Positions 1 through 6,077 of a stretch of DNA of 9,018 nt are shown here, one piece after another (within the stretch, counting starts at the first letter, position 1; each line of letters opens with the position of its first letter). Under the pieces are notes generated by a model. That model was not told where the DNA came from and ran no database searches. It saw only the letters and a list, made by a program, of their open reading frames with translations. A program made the translations under genes and the position numbers. Origin of the DNA: Verrucomicrobiota bacterium (GTDB taxonomy: Bacteria > Verrucomicrobiota > Verrucomicrobiia > Opitutales > UBA953); assembly GCA_009924965.1 (NCBI GenBank), contig RFQN01000049.1, forward strand, positions 1 through 9,018. The letters are read 5' to 3'.

Positions 1-226
1 CTCCATCCGCACCGAACGCTGGCGTTACACCGAGTGGGAAGGCGGTACACGTGGGGTCGAGCTCTATGACCATGACGCTGACCCACAGGAGCTGAAGAAC
101 TTGGCCGACGACCCTGCGCAGGCGGGCGTCGTCGCGGAACTTAAAGCCCAGATCAAGGCGATGCATCCGGTGAAGGTCGCAGGCGGCAAGGCCTCCAAGC
201 CGCACAAAGAAGGCGGCGAGAAGTAA
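1..226 (+). CDS. Sulfatase, C-terminal end (iduronate-2-sulfatase type), partial
   Basis: This is the last 74 codons of a gene entering from the left edge, read from base 2 to a TAA at 224-226. The fragment opens with SIRTERWRYTEW and continues with VELYDHDADPQELKNLADDP. That arrangement (a 'R..R.RY.EW' strand, then 'ELYDH..DP.E..NLA') is the C-terminal subdomain signature of type I sulfatases, closest to the iduronate-2-sulfatase-like group that is abundant in Planctomycetota and Verrucomicrobiota. Such enzymes hydrolyse sulfate esters on polysaccharides and are normally exported. The catalytic CxPSR/CxAxR motif, the formylglycine site and the metal ligands lie upstream of the window and cannot be checked. 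A Lys/Gly-rich tail of about 15 residues ends the protein. The next gene starts 3 nt after the stop, so co-transcription is likely. The family call is fairly secure; the substrate cannot be inferred. Confidence 0.85.
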   Translation, partial: SIRTERWRYTEWEGGTRGVELYDHDADPQELKNLADDPAQAGVVAELKAQIKAMHPVKVAGGKASKPHKEGGEK

Positions 227-229
227 GCC

Positions 230-955
230 ATGCCACGGGCTGTCTGCATCATCAATGTCGCCCACGAAGGGCCTGGGCTCATCGGTGAACTGCTGCTCCA
301 GCGCGGTTACGCCGTCGAACTCGTGCAGGCCTGGCAGGGCGAACGGTTGCCGGACGACTTAGGCTCCGCCGACCTGCTCGTCGTGATGGGCGGGCCCATG
401 GGCGTGGCGGACATCGGTCGTCCCGAGACTCCGTGGCTCGGTCCGGTAGCGGCACTCCTGCGCCGCCGTCTGGCCGCGGGCTGGCCCAACCTGGGCATCT
501 GCCTCGGCTGTCAGCTCATCGCCCACGCCGCCGGTGCGGTCGTCGCTCCGATGCGCGACGCCTCCGGTCAACGCGTCCGGGAGGTCGGTTGGGGCAGCCT
601 GCAGGTGCATGCGGAGGCTGATGCGTGTGTCCGTGGTTTGCCGACCCAGATGGAAGTGCTCCATTGGCATGGGGATGCCTGCGCCTTGCCGGCCGGTGCC
701 GTCTTGCTGGCCTCGACGGCCGCCTGTCCGGTCCAGATGTTCCGGGTCGGGCGAAGCATCGGACTCCAGTTCCACCCCGAAGTCGATGGGGCGACCGCGG
801 CGCTGTGGGCGAGCGAAGACGCAGACTTCGTCGTGGCCACCAATGGCCCTGACGGCGTGGCTAAACTCCAGGCGGCCTCACCGGCGGCGGCAGAGCGTAC
901 CCATGGGCTGCGCCTGCGGCTGTTGAGTCAGGCGTTGGATGCGGTGCTGGGCTAG
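230..955 (+). CDS. Class I glutamine amidotransferase (GMP synthase-like GATase1 domain protein)
   Basis: A 241-aa stand-alone glutaminase-type protein. The triad signature is visible: nucleophile Cys91 in GICLGCQ (89-95) and His182/Glu184 in FHPEVD (181-186). The oxyanion-strand motif VVMGGPMGV (51-59) and the HWHGD motif (145-149) are typical of the GMP-synthase-like branch of class I amidotransferases. The family releases ammonia from glutamine for a partner synthetase, or hydrolyses gamma-glutamyl amides. There is no synthetase (ATP-pyrophosphatase) domain, so this is not GuaA, and the real substrate is unknown. The roughly 55 residues after the HPE motif are a usual C-terminal extension of this branch. 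There is no signal peptide, so it should be cytoplasmic. The ATG lies 3 nt after the sulfatase stop, preceded only by a weak purine stretch (GGCGAGAAG). Tight spacing implies co-transcription with the sulfatase and the following esterase, although no shared pathway is obvious. Family call firm, role unknown. Confidence 0.9.
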   Translation: MPRAVCIINVAHEGPGLIGELLLQRGYAVELVQAWQGERLPDDLGSADLLVVMGGPMGVADIGRPETPWLGPVAALLRRRLAAGWPNLGICLGCQLIAHAAGAVVAPMRDASGQRVREVGWGSLQVHAEADACVRGLPTQMEVLHWHGDACALPAGAVLLASTAACPVQMFRVGRSIGLQFHPEVDGATAALWASEDADFVVATNGPDGVAKLQAASPAAAERTHGLRLRLLSQALDAVLG

Positions 956-970
956 TTGGCTTGCCGTCTC

Positions 971-975
971 GGAGG
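971..975 (+). promoter_or_regulatory. Ribosome binding site GGAGG deciding the esterase start
   Basis: GGAGG stands 10 nt upstream of the ATG at 986. It lies inside the TTG-initiated longer reading frame that begins at 956, and so argues for the ATG at 986 as the true start. The protein then begins directly with a signal peptide. Confidence 0.65.
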
Positions 976-985
976 AATCGGCAAG

Positions 986-1840
986 ATGGCGGGTATGTCG
1001 CCCCTGTTGTCTCTTAGCCTGCTCTGCGCCCTGTGCCTAGCCGCCGCGGAACCCGCGAAACTTGAGCCCACCAACGCCGCTGAAGCCGCCGCCAAGGAGA
1101 CGGCTGCGAAGAAGGCGGCGCAAGACGCGGCCATCGATGCGAAGTATTTCGCCTTGGTCGCGAAGCTGTCACCTGCGGAGCAGGCATGGGAGAAGGTCTT
1201 GCAGGAAAACCTCGGCAATGGCTTCTACTTGCCGGCGCATAAGCGCGACAAACTCGCGGGCCGGTCGACGGCTTGGGATTTCGTGCAAGACGACCCGAAG
1301 CTTCCGCGGGTGCTCCTGATCGGTGATTCCGTCTCGCGCGGCTACACCTTGCCCACCCGAAAGGCGCTGGTCGGGGTCGCCAACGTCCATCGTGCGCCCG
1401 CCAATTGCGGCCCGACGGCCTCAGGCCTGAAGAACCTCGATGTCTGGTTGGGCGACGGGAAGTGGGACCTCATCCATTTCAACTTCGGCATCCACGACCG
1501 CGGCACGCCGCTCAAGGACTACTCGGCCCGCCTCGAGCAGATCGCCGAGCGCCTCCAGAAGACGGGGGCCAAGGTCATCTGGGCGACGACGACGCCGATT
1601 CCGGATGTGCCGGCGCAGAAGCAGACCGCGGCCTCGATTGTCGAGCGCAACGCGGCGGCGTTGGCCATCATGCAGCGGCGACAGATTCCCGTGGACGACC
1701 TGTTTGCGGCGATCACTCCGCAGCTCGCCAAACTGCAGAACCCGAATGACGTCCATTTCACGGCCGAGGGGTATGACTTCCTCGGCGGACAGGTCGCGGC
1801 CGCCATCCGGCAGGCTTTGCCCGCGCCGGCGGGCAAGTAA
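986..1840 (+). CDS. Secreted SGNH/GDSL-family hydrolase (probable carbohydrate or lipid esterase)
   Basis: A 284-aa protein from ATG 986. The frame stays open back to a TTG at 956, but GGAGG at 971-975 favours 986, and a second ATG at 995 is possible. The N-terminus, MAGMSPLLSLSLLCALCLA followed by AAEP, is a clear signal peptide. Next comes an Ala/Lys/Glu-rich helical stretch (about residues 30-50) that probably acts as a spacer, then the SGNH fold. Block I is VLLIGDSVSRG with the nucleophile Ser115. Block II is a glycine region after PANCGPTASG (about 138-147). Block III is FNFGIHD (165-171), which replaces the usual GxND with GIHD. Block V is DVHFTAEGY with Asp255 and His257. SGNH enzymes deacylate polysaccharides, lipids or small esters; the neighbouring sulfatase suggests a carbohydrate esterase, but that is inference. 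The gene starts 30 nt after the amidotransferase stop, so it is probably in the same operon, and it converges with the next gene 5 nt away. Confidence 0.88.
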   Translation: MAGMSPLLSLSLLCALCLAAAEPAKLEPTNAAEAAAKETAAKKAAQDAAIDAKYFALVAKLSPAEQAWEKVLQENLGNGFYLPAHKRDKLAGRSTAWDFVQDDPKLPRVLLIGDSVSRGYTLPTRKALVGVANVHRAPANCGPTASGLKNLDVWLGDGKWDLIHFNFGIHDRGTPLKDYSARLEQIAERLQKTGAKVIWATTTPIPDVPAQKQTAASIVERNAAALAIMQRRQIPVDDLFAAITPQLAKLQNPNDVHFTAEGYDFLGGQVAAAIRQALPAPAGK

Positions 1841-1845
1841 GTGGG

Positions 1846-3633
1846 CTATTTCTGCGCGCCCGACAGCAGTGGCGTCCAGATGTCTTGGCCGTTCACGCTG
1901 ATCGGTTGGTTCGGGGCGAGTACGGTGGCCCCTTCCGTCTTCAGAATCTTGTTCTTGGCCAGGTCGAGCGTCGCGGAGAGCCCGCAGCCGGAGAGCGTGG
2001 CCACGTCCCCTTTGCGCGTGAAGGACTGTTTGCCCGGCCAAGCTTGGGCGAACTTGCGGAAGGCGGCGTCGTCGGGGGTGAGCGTGATTTCCGCGCTGAA
2101 GGCGAAGACCCCCTTGCCTGGGTGCGGCCCGACGCCGTGTTCGACCGTGAAGCGGGCCGCCTGTTGCTTGTCGCCGTCGCGCACATAAGCGATGGCCGGT
2201 GCAGAGGTCTGTCCATCTGCGGTGGGCTGTCCGGCGATTAGTTGGAAGGCCAACGTCACGGGGCCCTTGCGAAGGAAGACGAGGCCTGGGGCGGCCAAGG
2301 TGCCGGGGGCAACTTCGCGGCCTTCGCGGTCGCAGACCTTGGCGTCGGATGGGAAGACCACGTGCGACCAGAGGCCCTTGAGCTCGGGCACCGGACGGAG
2401 GTGCTTGGGCTTTTCCGTGTCGTCGGCGGCGAGGAGCAGCACGCGTCCCTGGTTCTGCACGGTGACGAGGGCAGGGCGCAGGTGGAGGGCCTTGTTGTGC
2501 CCATTGCTGTCGGGCTCCTTATTGACTCCGTAGGGGTCGTTGCGGGACTCCATCGTGAAATAGACCATCGTCGAACGACGGTCGCCGGGGAACTGCACGG
2601 CGAACGCCTTGTCGTCGTAGGCCTTGCTCGTACCGCCGGTGCCGATGGAGAAGTCCTTCGTCACCCAATGCGTCGCCGTCATGCCGGGACCGGATCCCCA
2701 GCGCTGGATGATTTCGCGCGGTAGGAGTGCACGGAGACCCTCCGTCCACTCCTTCGGGGCCAGCCAGGTGCGCGACGCGGCCTCGGCGCCGAGGGCCTCG
2801 GGCTTCATCGGCGGGATCCAACCATTGGCCGCGAGCTGGTTGTCGGTCGCGCCGATGCCTTGGAGGAAGTTGTAGTCGCGGCTATGGGCGCCGCCCAAGC
2901 GTTGGCAGGGCTCGAACCAGTTCACCGCCACCTCTGTCCAGAACAGGCGCAGCAGCGTCCGGCCCGTCTCCTGGTCCTTCGGGTCGCGGGCCAGCTTCAC
3001 CAGTTGGATGGCGCAGTCCATGTCGATGCCGGTGTAGGTCGTGCTGTTGTATTCCGTGATCCCGTTGGTGCGCGTGTAGGTCAGGAACTCCTGGAGGTTG
3101 GCGCGGCCTTGTGCCGTCAGCTTCTCGTCGCCGAGGTATTGCCCGAGCAGGACCAGGTTGCAGGCCTTCATCAGGAAGATGTTCGTATAGTCTGGGCGGA
3201 CGCGTTGCTGCAGGCTGCCTTGGGCGGCGTCGGTCAGGAGCGTCTTGAGGCTGGCGGCGTTGGCGGCGTCGAGCTTGTCCCCGTGGGCGAGTCCGAGTAC
3301 CAGGAGGTTCTGGCAGACGAACTGCACGGCGTTCTTATCCTTCACCTCCGGCTGGCCGCGGTACCAGCGGAAGTTGCCGAAGTTGGGGTTTTCTTTCCTT
3401 AGTTCCTGTTGCGAGCGGAGCGTCGTCAACGCTTGGGCCACTTTGGCGGGGCTTTCCCCGGCGGCGGTCGCTTCCAGCGCGTAGCGGGCGAGGTCGCGCG
3501 CGGCCAGCCGTTCCCCGGCCTTGAGGATGCCGGCGTATGAGCCGTCGAGGGCCCGTTGCTGTTCCTTGGTAGGGGCAGCGCTGAGCAGGCTGGCGAGCAG
3601 GAGGGCCAGGAGGGTGGCGAGGCGACGGAGCAT
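1846..3633 (-). CDS. Secreted protein of unrecognised family, helical-toroid plus beta architecture (polysaccharide-lyase-like)
   Basis: A 595-aa protein. Residues 1-20 (MLRRLATLLALLLASLLSAA) are a signal peptide, so the product is exported. Residues 25 to about 310 are helix-rich with regularly spaced amphipathic segments. They contain conserved-looking polar clusters: NFRWYRGQPEVKDKNAVQF (87-105), EYNSTTYTGIDMD (194-206) and AHSRDYNFLQGIG (249-261). From about 320 the pattern turns to alternating beta strands (HWVTKDFSIGTGG, STMVYFTMESR) and stays so to the end. An N-terminal alpha toroid followed by beta sheets is the layout of many polysaccharide lyases and heparinase-like proteins, and the Asn/Tyr/His/Arg clusters would suit their chemistry. 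I cannot match it to a named PL or GH family, so enzyme activity is inference. The gene converges on the SGNH esterase (5 nt between stops) and starts just downstream of a TATAAT box. Only GGGG sits close before its ATG, not a good Shine-Dalgarno site. Confidence 0.8.
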   Translation of the reverse strand: MLRRLATLLALLLASLLSAAPTKEQQRALDGSYAGILKAGERLAARDLARYALEATAAGESPAKVAQALTTLRSQQELRKENPNFGNFRWYRGQPEVKDKNAVQFVCQNLLVLGLAHGDKLDAANAASLKTLLTDAAQGSLQQRVRPDYTNIFLMKACNLVLLGQYLGDEKLTAQGRANLQEFLTYTRTNGITEYNSTTYTGIDMDCAIQLVKLARDPKDQETGRTLLRLFWTEVAVNWFEPCQRLGGAHSRDYNFLQGIGATDNQLAANGWIPPMKPEALGAEAASRTWLAPKEWTEGLRALLPREIIQRWGSGPGMTATHWVTKDFSIGTGGTSKAYDDKAFAVQFPGDRRSTMVYFTMESRNDPYGVNKEPDSNGHNKALHLRPALVTVQNQGRVLLLAADDTEKPKHLRPVPELKGLWSHVVFPSDAKVCDREGREVAPGTLAAPGLVFLRKGPVTLAFQLIAGQPTADGQTSAPAIAYVRDGDKQQAARFTVEHGVGPHPGKGVFAFSAEITLTPDDAAFRKFAQAWPGKQSFTRKGDVATLSGCGLSATLDLAKNKILKTEGATVLAPNQPISVNGQDIWTPLLSGAQK

Positions 3634-3650
3634 CCCCGCACGCTAGGCCG

Positions 3651-3660
3651 ATTATATAAT
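3651..3660. promoter_or_regulatory. Palindromic TATAAT box in a divergent promoter spacer
   Basis: The sequence ATTATATAAT is its own reverse complement, so it carries a perfect TATAAT on each strand (3655-3660 on +, 3656-3651 on -). It lies in the 61-nt spacer between the divergent starts at 3633 and 3695 and is the only strongly AT-rich patch nearby. On the - strand transcription would start about 11 nt before the ATG; on the + strand about 28 nt before the GTG. No convincing -35 box is seen at 16-18 nt on either side. The -10 function is inferred from sequence and position. Confidence 0.5.
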
Positions 3661-3684
3661 CTGTAAAAGCCAATCCGGCGTTGC

Positions 3685-3689
3685 GGAGG
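3685..3689 (+). promoter_or_regulatory. Ribosome binding site GGAGG before a GTG start
   Basis: GGAGG is followed after 5 nt by GTG at 3695. It supports GTG 3695 over the in-frame ATG at 3716, which has no such site at a useful distance. Confidence 0.55.
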
Positions 3690-3694
3690 GAAGG

Positions 3695-4714
3695 GTGTTT
3701 TCGTACCAAGTGGGTATGGCTTCGGACGACCTCCATTTGGCCCGCGCCGGCCAAGAATACGGCACCTGCGCGGCGGCCGAACTTGCTGCTCGGGTCAGTG
3801 CCGGGGAGGTCCTGCCTACGGATCACTATTGGCGCCCGGGCATGAAGGACTGGGCGCTGGTCTCGAGCCTGCTCGCACCCCGTCCGCCGTTGCCGTTCGC
3901 GCGTCCAGCGGACAAAGCAGCCAACTTCCTCGACGACCTCTTCAGCCGCGAGAGCAAGGTCAAGGGCCTCCAACTGCTGTGGGACAAGCTCGCCGTCGCC
4001 CCGCGCGAATGCCTCGTCACCGAGGCCGACCATGTCGCCATCGCCACGCAGGTCGGTTATGACGTCCGCAAACGCTGTCAGGACGAACTCAAGCAGTGGT
4101 ATCGTCAGGCCTTGGCCGCCTACTTGGCGGACCGCCTCTTCACGCCCGGTGAGAAACTCAACCTTGAGAACCTCGCGCGCAGTTTCGGCTTTGATTCGGT
4201 GACCACGCTCTCCCTGCACCGCGCCGAGTTCGAGTCCTATTACTCCGTCGGCGCGATGACTTGCCTGATGCGGTCGGGCACGCCCGAGGAGAAAGCCCGC
4301 CAGCTAGACCTCTTGGCGCGGGAAGTCCCCTTGCCGTCGTCGGTCGTCGCCGAGGTTAAGCTGCGCGCCTTCAAGACCTATTTCGGCGACCTCTATAAGC
4401 AGAACATCGTCCGGGAGGACGACGAGAACCTCCTCGACCCGAGTATCGAACGTGAACTGCGGCGCATGGCGGACGTGCACGGGCTGAGCTTGGCTTCGGC
4501 CTTGCCCGAACTCTCGGAACAACTGACGCAGTCCACGCAGCTCTGGCAGCTCTACAAGGCGCCGTTAACGCCCGTGGCTTCGGACCGCGAGCTGGGCTCG
4601 GAGGCTTGCTATTGGGAGCGCCAGGTCGACCTCTACCAGAACAAGCGCGTGACCGTGCGGCGTGGGTACAGCGGCTTTGGGTCGAGCGTCCGGATCTTCG
4701 GCAGCCTCCGCTAA
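3695..4714 (+). CDS. GYF_2 (DUF4339-like) domain protein with TerB-like helical middle and short C-terminus
   Basis: A 339-aa protein from GTG 3695, or 332 aa from ATG 3716; the Shine-Dalgarno site favours the former, while the domain edge fits either. Residues about 11-58 match the GYF_2 pattern: a short strand, GQEYG, an 'AAELAARVSAGEVLPTD' helix-turn, then YWRPGMKDW. GYF_2 domains are thought to bind proline-rich or partner-protein segments. Residues about 85-290 are helical, with two acidic turn-helix units (DRLFTPGEKLNLENLARSFGF at 146-166, and VREDDENLLDPSIERELRRMA from 239) that recall TerB-like or EF-hand-like repeats. The last 40 residues (GSEACYWERQVDLYQNKRV, then YSGFGSSVRI at 325-334) look like the start of a beta domain that stops abruptly. 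No signal peptide or membrane segment is visible. Divergent from the secreted 595-aa protein. Molecular role unknown; the domain reading is from pattern memory. Confidence 0.75.
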   Translation: MFSYQVGMASDDLHLARAGQEYGTCAAAELAARVSAGEVLPTDHYWRPGMKDWALVSSLLAPRPPLPFARPADKAANFLDDLFSRESKVKGLQLLWDKLAVAPRECLVTEADHVAIATQVGYDVRKRCQDELKQWYRQALAAYLADRLFTPGEKLNLENLARSFGFDSVTTLSLHRAEFESYYSVGAMTCLMRSGTPEEKARQLDLLAREVPLPSSVVAEVKLRAFKTYFGDLYKQNIVREDDENLLDPSIERELRRMADVHGLSLASALPELSEQLTQSTQLWQLYKAPLTPVASDRELGSEACYWERQVDLYQNKRVTVRRGYSGFGSSVRIFGSLR

Positions 4715-4842
4715 CGGGCCAGGCCGAGGCGGCGGTCATCCTGCGCCGCTTGGTGCGGCAGGCAAAGGGCTGATTTTACGGGCCTTTCCGTATGACACGT
4801 GGGCGGTTTGACGCCCTTGTGCGTTCGTAATAGAAAAGTGCC
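4715..4842. other. Intergenic spacer, 128 nt
   Basis: It holds two weak inverted repeats, CCGC/GCGG around 4747-4759 and GGGCG/CGCCC at 4801-4816, neither followed by a T-run, so I do not call an intrinsic terminator. The right end holds a promoter-like pair. Frames continued past the upstream stop give no recognisable protein. Confidence 0.5.
4808..4836 (+). promoter_or_regulatory. Candidate sigma70-type promoter of the deacetylase-like gene
   Basis: TTGACG (4808-4813, 5 of 6 to the -35 consensus) is followed by 17 nt and TAGAAA (4831-4836, 4 of 6 to the -10 consensus). Seven bases further on is the A of the ATG at 4843, so a transcript from this promoter would begin at or very near the start codon. 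No Shine-Dalgarno site precedes that ATG, which fits. Inference from two motifs only. Confidence 0.4.
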
Positions 4843-5715
4843 ATGTCGTCCGTCCCATTGACCGTTTTCTACAGCCCCAACTACGTCGTCGAGGGCAAGT
4901 CGGAGACCGTCACCAAGGCCAAGCTCGTCGCCGGGCTGATCGAGGCGGGGCGGGCGGGGGACGTCCGTCTGCAGGCGCCCAAGCTCGCCACGCGGAAGGA
5001 ACTCGAGTCGATCCACGACGCCGAGCATGTCCGCAGCACCTTCGAGGACACCGGTTCCTTCCTGGAGGTGGGTGCCTGGTCGTTGCCGCTGCTCAACAGC
5101 ATCCTCGCCTCCACGGGTGGCATGCGCGACGCGGTGAAGGAAGCCTTGCGGAACGGTCGCTCGGGCAGCCTCTCGAGCGGCCTGCACCATGCGCGCCGCC
5201 GGTCCGGCAACGGCTTCTGCCAGTTCAACGGCTTGGCCTTGGCCGCCTTGGAGGCTCTCAAGCAGGTCAAGACCGTCGGCATCCTCGACCTCGATGCGCA
5301 CGCGGGCGGGGGCACCTTCGACATCCTCGGCGCGGACCCACGCGTCTACCTCGCCGACCTCACCGTCAACTCGTTCGATTCGTGGGAGCCGACGGATCCG
5401 CGCCGGCATTTCTACCACGAGGTCAGCGAGCCGCAGAGTTACCTCGGTCATGTCGAGGACGCCTTGCACTTCCTCGAGCCCGTGGACTGCCTCATCTACA
5501 ACGCCGGCATGGACACCTACGAGAAGGCGGGCGGGCTCAAGGGCATCACCAAGGACATCATCCGGAAGCGCGAGCGTCTCGTCGTCGAATGGGCGCGCCG
5601 GCGCGGGATCCCGCATCTCTTCGCCTTGGCCGGCGGGTACAAGTGGGGCGGGCTGAGCCTCGCGCAGGTCGCGGAGCTGCACCTGGAGACCGTGCAGGCC
5701 TTTGCGCGGCCTTAG
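4843..5715 (+). CDS. Histone-deacetylase-fold amidohydrolase (HDAC / acetylpolyamine amidohydrolase superfamily)
   Basis: A 290-aa protein, shorter than most members of this arginase/deacetylase-fold family. Visible landmarks are the tandem histidines in SSGLHHA (His115, His116), ILDLDAHAGGGT (147-158) giving the zinc ligands Asp151 and His153 with Asp149 beside them, GMDTYE with the third zinc ligand Asp224, and AGGY with Tyr266, the expected transition-state tyrosine. All core catalytic residues are therefore present. The surroundings are divergent: SSGLHH replaces the usual RPPGHH, DAHAGGGT replaces DxHHGNGT, and GMD replaces GFD. The family removes acetyl groups from lysine, polyamines or other small amides; the substrate cannot be told here. 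There is no signal peptide, so it is cytoplasmic. It is the only + strand gene in its immediate stretch, probably transcribed alone, and it converges with the 111-aa gene with 2 nt between stops. Confidence 0.88.
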   Translation: MSSVPLTVFYSPNYVVEGKSETVTKAKLVAGLIEAGRAGDVRLQAPKLATRKELESIHDAEHVRSTFEDTGSFLEVGAWSLPLLNSILASTGGMRDAVKEALRNGRSGSLSSGLHHARRRSGNGFCQFNGLALAALEALKQVKTVGILDLDAHAGGGTFDILGADPRVYLADLTVNSFDSWEPTDPRRHFYHEVSEPQSYLGHVEDALHFLEPVDCLIYNAGMDTYEKAGGLKGITKDIIRKRERLVVEWARRRGIPHLFALAGGYKWGGLSLAQVAELHLETVQAFARP

Positions 5716-5717
5716 CC

Positions 5718-6053
5718 TTATTCCTTCGGGATGTTCAGCTCCTTGAGCGTGAACAGGCCCTTCTCGTTCGGCAGCACCAGGTAGAGTTTGCACTCCTTGC
5801 TCTGGGCGATCGCGATCATGATCGGCCACTGCGGCTGCGGGACGCCAGCGACCACGAGCATCGGGTCTTCGCCGGCGCTCGTGCCCGCCGGTTCCTCGAT
5901 GGCCACGCCCTTGTGTGTGATGTCGAAATTATGCTTCAGCCAGCGCCCCAGTTCCTTGGCGAGCCCACGCATGTCGGACTTGCCGACCTCGATCTTGGAA
6001 CGGTCGACGAGGGCCCAGAGCGGGATCGCGAAGTTGTGTTCCAGGGAGTCCAT
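5718..6053 (-). CDS. Conserved-looking small protein of unknown function, 111 aa
   Basis: I do not recognise this protein. It starts MDSLEHNFAIPLWALVDRSK, has a likely helix at about 27-42 (MRGLAKELGRWLKHNF), and then alternating hydrophobic strands (PMLVVAGV, WPIMIAIAQ, CKLYLVLP) ending in LFTLKELNIPKE. The pattern suggests a small alpha/beta cytoplasmic domain; no signal peptide, membrane segment or metal motif is seen. Coding is supported by normal composition, by a start 24 nt after the purA stop on the same strand, and by a stop packed 2 nt from the convergent deacetylase gene. No Shine-Dalgarno site is visible before the ATG; the in-frame Met at residue 28 is a less likely start because it would remove the first strand. 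It is probably co-transcribed with purA, but that does not define a role. Confidence 0.75.
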   Translation of the reverse strand: MDSLEHNFAIPLWALVDRSKIEVGKSDMRGLAKELGRWLKHNFDITHKGVAIEEPAGTSAGEDPMLVVAGVPQPQWPIMIAIAQSKECKLYLVLPNEKGLFTLKELNIPKE

Positions 6054-6077
6054 GCGGGACGCGCGGGGCGGGGAGCC

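Noticed and set aside
1421..2041. A 206-codon - strand frame over the SGNH gene end and the convergent junction
   Set aside because: Arg-rich antisense shadow of the SGNH gene and an out-of-frame overlap of the 595-aa gene.
2860..3402. A 180-codon + strand frame inside the 595-aa gene
   Set aside because: Antisense shadow; Val/Glu/Leu-rich without motifs, while the - strand frame has a signal peptide and a consistent fold pattern.
3335..4219. A 294-codon - strand frame across the divergent spacer
   Set aside because: It overlaps two well-supported genes, including the signal-peptide end of the 595-aa protein, and its translation shows no family features.
4801..4816. GGGCG-GTTTGA-CGCCC hairpin as a terminator for the GYF_2 gene
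   Set aside because: The stem is only 5 bp, no T-run follows, and it overlaps the better-supported -35 box.
4711..5829. A 372-codon open frame on the - strand opposite the deacetylase-like gene
   Set aside because: The + strand frame carries all HDAC catalytic motifs; the antisense translation has none.
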